DNA from: LMUY01 sp964242925
GTDB taxonomy: Bacteria > Pseudomonadota > Alphaproteobacteria > Acetobacterales > Acetobacteraceae
DNA: 64,000 nucleotides
Reading direction: 5' to 3'
Assembly (NCBI GenBank): GCA_964242925.1
Contig: CAXTBW010000007.1
Span: 1 to 64,000, forward strand
Shown here: positions 58,648 to 64,000 of the stretch, piece after piece
Layout: each line of letters starts with the position of its first letter
Position numbering within the stretch: position 1 is the first letter of the stretch
The notes under the pieces: model-generated
Databases searched by the model: none
What the model was told of the DNA's origin: nothing
The model's input: the letters and a program-made list of their open reading frames with translations, nothing else
Position numbers and translations under genes: made by a program

Positions 58648-60873
58648 TTGCGCGGAACGCTGCCGACCTCGCTCAACCCGCGAGGGAGCGTCGAACGCGT
58701 CTGCGCGGCGCTAAGTCTGCGTTGGTACCTCATTGCGCTGACCATGGCGGTGACGCTGCCGCTGCTCGGGTTGGCTACTCTCGAGTCCTGGAATGCGGTG
58801 CACGCCCGGCGTTCCGAGGCGGCGCTGCGCATGCGGATGCAGTTGTCGGAAACGATGCAGGGCCTGGTGCAGGGCGTGGCGACCATGACCGCCATGGCCG
58901 AGATGCTTGCAGCCGCGCCCGCCCTGAGCGAGCGCGACCTGGCGGCGTTCCGCGCCTATGCGGAGGAGTTGGCGGACAGCCAGGGGGTGGACGTGGCGCT
59001 GCGCGACGCGAGCGGGCGCCAGCTGGTGGCGACGCGCGTGCCCCGCGAAGCGCCGCCGCCGTCGCTGCCGTCCGAGGATAAGCAGGCCCGCGCCGCCATC
59101 GAGAAGGGCCTCGTCTACGTGTCCGACATCTACAGCAGCGGCATGACGCACCCGTATATGGCGCGCATCGTCGTGCCGGCCCTGTTCGGCCGCGGCAACG
59201 CGGAGGAGAAGGGCTACTCGGTGGAGGTCGCCTTCACCCCGGGGATGATCGCGGCGTGGCTCGACGCCAGCCATCTGCCGCCGGGATGGATGGTGAGCGT
59301 GGTCGGCCGCGACGGGCTGATCATCACGCATAACGGCAACCCCGACGCCTATGTCGGCCGGGTCGCCGCCAAGCTGCAAGACGACGAGGACGAAGGCCCC
59401 TGGGTCGGCGTCGAGCTGGATGGCCAACCGCTGACCGGCATCTTCAGGCGCCTGCCATGCGGCTGGGTGGTCAAGGTCGGCGCGACCGACCGGGTGCTGG
59501 CGCAACCGCTGCGCACGACGTTCGAATGGGTCGCCGTCGCCCTCGTGCTGCTCATGCTGGGCGGCCTGACGTTGTCGCTGTTGCTGGTGCGGCGCATCAA
59601 CTGGAGCGCGGCGACGCTCGAACGCGCGGCTTGGGCGGTGGCGGAGGGGAAGGCGGTGTCGCGCGCCAGGCTCCCGGTGCGCGACCTGGCGTTCGTGCAG
59701 GAAGCGCTTGCCGACGCGGGCGACGAGCTTGCCGCCCAGCGCATCACCGAGCGCAAGTTGCACGACGACGTGCGCAGCGCGCGCGACCTGCTGCAGGCGG
59801 TGATGGACGGCTCCGACGACCTCATCTTCGCCCGTGACGGCGAGGGCCGGTTGGTGCTGGTCAACCAGGCCAGCGTCGCCCTGTTCGGCCTGCGCTCCGG
59901 CGAGGAGGCGATCGGGCGGCGGCTGGAGGATGTGCTTGCGCCGGCGCGCGCGGCCGGGCTCGCATCGTCGAAGGCCGAAGCCGGGCTCGCGTCCGTGGAC
60001 GGGCGGCTGTTCGAGGTCGGCCACTCGCCGTTGCGAGATGCGGCCGGGTCGAAGATCGGCACGATCTCGATCGCCCGCGAGATCACCCAACGGGTCGCCG
60101 AGGAAGCGCGGCTGCAGCGCCTGCAGGCCGACCTGGCGCGCGCAGGCCGGCTGAGCGCGGTGGCGGCAATGGGCGCCGGCCTGGCGCACGAGCTGCATCA
60201 GCCGTTGTCTGCCGCGGCGAACTTTCTCGCGGTGGCGATGCGCCGGCTGGCCAGCAATACGGATTTGCCGATGCCCGCGGTCTCGGAGGCGAGGGCGGAG
60301 GCGTCGGGCCAGGTGCTTCGCGCCGGCGAGATCGTGCAGCGGCTGCGCGGCTTCATCGAGGAGGCGGAGATGCAGCCGACCCGGTTGGCGCCCTTGCTGC
60401 AAGAGGCGGCGGAGGCCGCCTGGCAACATTGCGGGCCCACCGACGGGCGTCTCCACATGCAATTGGACGAGCGGCTGGAAGCTCTGATCGATCCGGTCTC
60501 CATCCAGCAGGTCGTCTCCAACCTGGTGCGCAACGCAGCGGACGCGGTGGCCGCTGGCGGCGGCGATGTGTGGCTCGCGCTGGCGGCGGCGGCGGACGGG
60601 TCCGCGACCGTGAGCGTCATGGACACGGGGAGCGGCATCGACGCGAGCGATTCGGAGCGGCTGTTCGACGTGTTTAGCGGCAGCTCCAAGAAGAACGGGC
60701 TCGGGGTCGGGCTGGCCATCTGCCGCACGATCGTGGCTGCGCATGGCGGCTGGATCAGCGCCGCGAACCATGCCGGCGGGGGCGCCGCATTCGTGTTCAC
60801 GCTGCCGCCCGGCCCTGCTCCGCTGGGGGCTGCCTCGCATCCCGGGCCGGATTCGCAGCGACGGGTCGCCTGA
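58648..60873 (+). CDS. PAS-domain sensor histidine kinase
   Basis: The 741-residue kinase has a membrane segment at about 26-45, a periplasmic Cache-like sensor (about 46-288), a second segment (about 290-313, VALVLLMLGGLTLSLLLV), a linker, a PAS domain (about 380-490), then the kinase core. The phosphorylated histidine is H514 in GLAHELHQPLSAAANF, with N-box NLVRNAADAVA and G-box DTGSGI and GLGVGLAIC. The HELHQPL form is typical of FixL/DctB-type kinases. TTG 58648 is chosen because GGAGG lies seven bases before it. The partner regulator follows after six bases. Confidence 0.87.
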   Translation: MRGTLPTSLNPRGSVERVCAALSLRWYLIALTMAVTLPLLGLATLESWNAVHARRSEAALRMRMQLSETMQGLVQGVATMTAMAEMLAAAPALSERDLAAFRAYAEELADSQGVDVALRDASGRQLVATRVPREAPPPSLPSEDKQARAAIEKGLVYVSDIYSSGMTHPYMARIVVPALFGRGNAEEKGYSVEVAFTPGMIAAWLDASHLPPGWMVSVVGRDGLIITHNGNPDAYVGRVAAKLQDDEDEGPWVGVELDGQPLTGIFRRLPCGWVVKVGATDRVLAQPLRTTFEWVAVALVLLMLGGLTLSLLLVRRINWSAATLERAAWAVAEGKAVSRARLPVRDLAFVQEALADAGDELAAQRITERKLHDDVRSARDLLQAVMDGSDDLIFARDGEGRLVLVNQASVALFGLRSGEEAIGRRLEDVLAPARAAGLASSKAEAGLASVDGRLFEVGHSPLRDAAGSKIGTISIAREITQRVAEEARLQRLQADLARAGRLSAVAAMGAGLAHELHQPLSAAANFLAVAMRRLASNTDLPMPAVSEARAEASGQVLRAGEIVQRLRGFIEEAEMQPTRLAPLLQEAAEAAWQHCGPTDGRLHMQLDERLEALIDPVSIQQVVSNLVRNAADAVAAGGGDVWLALAAAADGSATVSVMDTGSGIDASDSERLFDVFSGSSKKNGLGVGLAICRTIVAAHGGWISAANHAGGGAAFVFTLPPGPAPLGAASHPGPDSQRRVA

Positions 60874-60879
60874 AGCGTC

Positions 60880-61479
60880 ATGCCTGCCGCGATGATATAC
60901 GTGGCGGACGACGACGACGCGGTGCGCCGCTCGCTGGTGATGTTGCTGGACGGCGCCGGCTACGCGGTCGCGGCCTTCGCGACCGGCGAGGCGATGCTGG
61001 CGGCCCTCGAAGCCGCCGCCACGCCCGCGCCGGTTTGCGCGGTGGTGGATGTGCGCATGGGCGACGGCATGACGGGGCTCGACGTGCAACGGATGCTGTC
61101 GCTGCGGGGCGGCCGGCCGCTCCCCGTGGTGATGGTGACGGGCCATGCCGACGTGCCTCTCGCGGTGGCCGCCATGCGCGCCGGCGTGGCGGATTTCATC
61201 GAGAAGCCCTACCCGCCCGACCGCTTGCTGGAGGCCGTGGCGGAAGCGGCGGCGGCCCGTGCGGCTGTAGCCGCGGCGCCCCTGCCGCCGCTGACCGCGC
61301 GGGAGTTGGATGTGCTGAGCGCGCTTGTCTGCGGCCAATCCAACAAGCAGATCGCCCGCGAACTCGGCATCAGCCATCGCACGGTGGAAGTGCATCGGGC
61401 CTCGATGATGACCAGGCTGGGCGCGCGCAACATGGCGGATGCCGTCCGCATCGGCCTTGCCGCGGGCCTCGGCGGGTAG
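60880..61479 (+). CDS. FixJ/LuxR-family response regulator
   Basis: The 199-residue protein has a receiver domain (IYVADDDDAVRRSLVMLL, phosphorylated D57 in VVDVRMGDGMTG, PVVMVTGHADVPLAV and the K in FIEKPYPPDRL) and a LuxR-type DNA-binding domain (about 138-190: LTARELDVLSALVCGQSNKQ and ISHRTVEVHRASMM). It is almost certainly the partner of the sensor kinase immediately upstream. The stimulus and target genes are not known; the glycosyltransferase gene downstream is a possible target by position. Confidence 0.92.
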   Translation: MPAAMIYVADDDDAVRRSLVMLLDGAGYAVAAFATGEAMLAALEAAATPAPVCAVVDVRMGDGMTGLDVQRMLSLRGGRPLPVVMVTGHADVPLAVAAMRAGVADFIEKPYPPDRLLEAVAEAAAARAAVAAAPLPPLTARELDVLSALVCGQSNKQIARELGISHRTVEVHRASMMTRLGARNMADAVRIGLAAGLGG

Positions 61480-61670
61480 TGCCGGACGTTGGACGGGGCG
61501 GCCTGGATGCACCGTTGTCGCTGTGTTTACACGTTCGTGATCGTACGAGGCTCTAGCACGCACGTTGTATCTAATGATGGCTCTGGAACGAGGCGATCGC
61601 GTGGCGGCAGCGCCGTATTGATGCCCTGATCGCGTTGTTAATAGGGGTCGAAGCACAGGAGAAACCACCG

Positions 61671-62723
61671 ATGCGAATCGCTCAGATCGCCCCCCTTCAC
61701 GAGGCGGTGCCGCCCAAGTTGTACGGCGGCACGGAGCGTGTCGTGTCCTTCCTGACGGAGGAGCTGGTGGCGATGGGTCACGATGTGACGCTTTTCGCCA
61801 GCGGCGACTCCGTCACGTCGGCCAAGCTCGAGCCGATCTGGCCGCGCGCCCTGCGCCTGGACCCGGCCATCCGCGACCCGATCGCCCCCCACATGCTGCT
61901 GATGGAGGCGGTGCGGCGTCAGGCGGAGGAGTTCGACATTCTCCACTTCCACATGGACTACTGGTCGTTCAGCCTGTTCGGCCGCCAACGCACTCCGTTC
62001 GTCACCACGATGCACGGCCGTCTGGACCTCCCGGAGCTGCAGCCGGTTTTCAACATGTTCCCGAACGCGCCGGTGGTGTCGATTTCGAATAGCCAGCGCA
62101 AGCCGCTGCCGCAGGCCAACTACGTCGACACCGTGCTGCACGGCCTGCCGGAGAACCTGCTGACGCCGCAGGGACCGACGCAGGGCTACCTTGCCTTCCT
62201 CGGTCGCATCGCGCCCGAGAAGTGCCCGGACCGCGCCATCCGCATCGCCCAGGCTGCTGGGCTGCCGATCAAGCTTGCCGCCAAGGTGGACGTTGCCGAC
62301 AAGATCTACTTCGAGAAGCATATCCGCGACCTGCTGGAGTTGCCCGGCGTCGAGATGATCGGCGAGATCAACGACGCGCAGAAGCCTGCCTTCCTGTCCG
62401 GCGCCCTCGCCCTGCTGATGCCGATCGACTGGCCGGAGCCGTTCGGCCTGGTCATGATCGAGGCGATGGCTTGCGGCACGCCGGTGATCGCGTTCAACCG
62501 CGGCTCCGTCCCCGAGATCGTGGAGGACGGCGTCACCGGCTTCATCGTGGAGACCATGGACGAGGCGATCGCCGCCGTCGCCCGCATCCCGGGGCTGGAC
62601 CGCGCCACGGTCCGCCGCCGCTTCGAGGAGCGCTTCACCGCCCGTCGCATGGCGGAGGATTACCTGGACGTCTACCGCACCCTGGCCGGCGAAGACCGCT
62701 CGGTGCTCCGCGCCATCAGGTGA
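61671..62723 (+). CDS. Family 4-type glycosyltransferase
   Basis: The 350-residue GT-B protein starts MRIAQIAPLHEAVPPKLYGG, followed by TERVVSFLTEELVAMGHDVT, as in GT4 proteins. The C-terminal half shows LGRIAPEKCPDRAIRIA, the nucleotide-sugar site PEPFGLVMIEAMACGTPVIA and FNRGSVPEIVEDGVTGFIV. ATG 61671 has AGGAGA at good distance. Donor and acceptor are unknown. The 190-base gap before it should contain its promoter; no clear consensus was found. Confidence 0.92.
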   Translation: MRIAQIAPLHEAVPPKLYGGTERVVSFLTEELVAMGHDVTLFASGDSVTSAKLEPIWPRALRLDPAIRDPIAPHMLLMEAVRRQAEEFDILHFHMDYWSFSLFGRQRTPFVTTMHGRLDLPELQPVFNMFPNAPVVSISNSQRKPLPQANYVDTVLHGLPENLLTPQGPTQGYLAFLGRIAPEKCPDRAIRIAQAAGLPIKLAAKVDVADKIYFEKHIRDLLELPGVEMIGEINDAQKPAFLSGALALLMPIDWPEPFGLVMIEAMACGTPVIAFNRGSVPEIVEDGVTGFIVETMDEAIAAVARIPGLDRATVRRRFEERFTARRMAEDYLDVYRTLAGEDRSVLRAIR

Positions 62724-62741
62724 GCCGCCACGCTTCCTTCT

Positions 62742-62765
62742 CCCTCTCCCGCCTGCGGGAGAGGG
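62742..62765. repeat. CCCTCTCCC-type hairpin before the CoA-transferase gene
   Basis: CCCTCTCCCGC pairs perfectly with GCGGGAGAGGG over 11 bases around a two-base loop. The following GGGTGAGGGG stretch acts as the only purine-rich site before the next start. It is related to the hairpins at 45164-45256. Confidence 0.7.
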
Positions 62766-62787
62766 TCGGGGTGAGGGGACCGGTCGC

Positions 62788-64000
62788 ATGACCCTTCCTC
62801 ACGACGCTGTCGCCCAACTCTGGCGCGACGCGCAGATGCCCGAGGACGCCCTTGGTTGGCTCACGCTGACCGGGCGCGACCCCGTTCTCCCCTCCTCCTT
62901 CGCCGTCGGCGCCGCCGCCCAGTCCAGCCTGGCCGCCGCGGGCCTCGCCGCCGCCGCGCTGCACCGTCTGCGCACCGGGGTCGAGCAATTCGTCTCCGTC
63001 GCCATGCGCGACGCCTGCGCCGAGTTTGTCTCCGAGCGCCTCATCCGCATCGACGGCCAGCCCCCGCCCGAGCTGTGGGACAGCGTCGCCGGCCTCTACC
63101 CGACCGCCGACGGCTACGTCCGCCTCCACACCAACTTCCCGCACCACCGCGAGGGCGTGCTGCGCCTGCTCGACTGCGCGGGGGACCGCGCCTCCGTGGC
63201 GGCCGCGCTGGGCAAGCGGCGCGCCGTACCGTTCGAGGAACAGGCGCAGTCGCGCGGCCTGTGCGTCACCGCGTTGCGCACCCGGGCGGAGTGGGAGGCC
63301 TCGCCCCAGGGCCTGGCCGTGGTCGACACGCCGCTGCGCATCACCCGGATCGGCGACGCGCCGCCGCAACCCCTGCCCGCCGCGGCGCGCCCGTTGTCAG
63401 GCGTGCGGGTGCTGGACCTGACGCGGGTCATCGCCGGCCCAGTCTGCTGCCGCACCCTGGCCGCGCATGGCGCCGACGTGCTGATGGTGACTGGCCCCCA
63501 TTTGCCGAACCTGCCCGGCCTGCTCCTCGACACCAGCCGCGGCAAGCGCGCCGCCGCCCTCGATCTGCGCGACCCGGCCGGCCGGGAGGCGCTGCACGGC
63601 CTGGTGCGCGAGGGGGACGTGTTCGTGCAGGGGTATCGGCCCGGCGGCCTCGCCGCGAAAGGTTTCGGCCCTGGAAGCCTCGCGATCGAACGGCCCGGCC
63701 TGGTCTGCGCCAGCCTGACCGCCTACGGCGAGGAAGGCCCTTGGTCGTCGTATCGCGGCTTCGACTCGCTGGTGCAGACTGCGTCCGGCTTCAACACCGA
63801 CGAGCGGGACGCGGCGGGCGACCCTGCGCCGCGCGTGCTGCCGTGCCAGGCGTTGGACCACGCGTCCGGCGCGCTGATGGCGTTCGGCGTGATGGCCGCG
63901 CTGCACCGCCGGGCGACGGAGGGCGGCAGTTGGCTGGTGCGCGTGTCGCTGGCCGGGACCGGGCGGTGGCTGCGCTCGCTGGGCCGGGTGGCGGACGGGT
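62788..64000 (+). CDS. CaiB/BaiF family III CoA-transferase (partial, runs off the window end)
   Basis: From ATG 62788 the frame is open for 404 codons to the window edge. A family III CoA-transferase domain begins near residue 208 (RPLSGVRVLDLTRVIAGPVC) and continues with DTSRGKRAAALDLRDPAG, VFVQGYRPGGLAAKGFG and LTAYGEEGPWSSYRGFDSLV. The first 200 residues also look related: AAGLAAAALHRLRTG and WDSVAGLYPTADGYVRLHTN resemble the distal half of a CaiB domain. The family moves CoA between organic acids; the substrate is unknown. Confidence 0.85.
   Translation, partial: MTLPHDAVAQLWRDAQMPEDALGWLTLTGRDPVLPSSFAVGAAAQSSLAAAGLAAAALHRLRTGVEQFVSVAMRDACAEFVSERLIRIDGQPPPELWDSVAGLYPTADGYVRLHTNFPHHREGVLRLLDCAGDRASVAAALGKRRAVPFEEQAQSRGLCVTALRTRAEWEASPQGLAVVDTPLRITRIGDAPPQPLPAAARPLSGVRVLDLTRVIAGPVCCRTLAAHGADVLMVTGPHLPNLPGLLLDTSRGKRAAALDLRDPAGREALHGLVREGDVFVQGYRPGGLAAKGFGPGSLAIERPGLVCASLTAYGEEGPWSSYRGFDSLVQTASGFNTDERDAAGDPAPRVLPCQALDHASGALMAFGVMAALHRRATEGGSWLVRVSLAGTGRWLRSLGRVADG

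Noticed and set aside
61585..61620. GGAAC as an EcfG-type stress promoter before the glycosyltransferase gene
   Set aside because: No CGTT-like element occurs 16-17 bases downstream.

Overview
The window is GC-rich, densely coded bacterial chromosome with about 60 genes, many 4-base start/stop overlaps and several TTG or GTG starts. Gene content and order (ispG next to rodZ, lysC with ptsP, ispB divergent from DUF2007 plus a methyltransferase, rsmB-rpe-heparinase, a fused aroK-aroB) suggest an alphaproteobacterium, probably Rhodospirillales/Acetobacteraceae; this affiliation is inferred from gene order, not from a marker search. No rRNA, tRNA, CRISPR array, prophage or insertion sequence was recognised.

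Layout. 1-2014: partial CHAP-domain secreted protein, RidA-family protein, lipoprotein. 2070-6030 (minus): molybdenum-hydroxylase maturation cluster (CoxE-type VWA protein, XdhC split into two genes, MoeA-like/MocA fusion). 6140-10706: MBL-fold protein coupled to homogentisate dioxygenase, an M28 peptidase and an enoyl-CoA hydratase. 10884-20347 (plus): tightly coupled run of nadC, a thymidine/AMP-phosphorylase-family gene, a four-gene ABC importer and a nicotinate-dehydrogenase-like [2Fe-2S] + molybdopterin/tri-heme hydroxylase. This is the most unusual locus. 20375-24897: CBS protein, MATE exporter, decayed ccdAB-like toxin-antitoxin locus, ispG, rodZ. 25179-30501: ptsP, NPD-family oxidoreductase, lysC, ubiG.

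30684-34021: second ABC importer with a formamidase-like hydrolase. 34068-41820: SDR, ispB, DUF2007, tRNA1-type methyltransferase, nrdB/nrdA with candidate NrdR boxes, beta-lactamase-family hydrolase. 41914-46596: pncB, nadE, a small acidic protein, gltX. 46756-52559: DUF2721, ArnT-family transferase, rsmB, rpe, heparinase-family protein. 52743-58427: MaoC hydratase, xerD, a 47-residue membrane peptide, aroKB fusion, SDR, mscL, cynS, a small helical protein. 58648-64000: sensor kinase and FixJ-like regulator, glycosyltransferase, partial CoA-transferase.

Working links: the maturation cluster can supply the cofactor of the hydroxylase; nadC, pncB and nadE cover late NAD synthesis while the hydroxylase could consume a pyridine; nrdA/nrdB form the ribonucleotide reductase. 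Three intergenic repeat families are present, most strikingly four copies of a 136-137 bp element with terminal inverted repeats.
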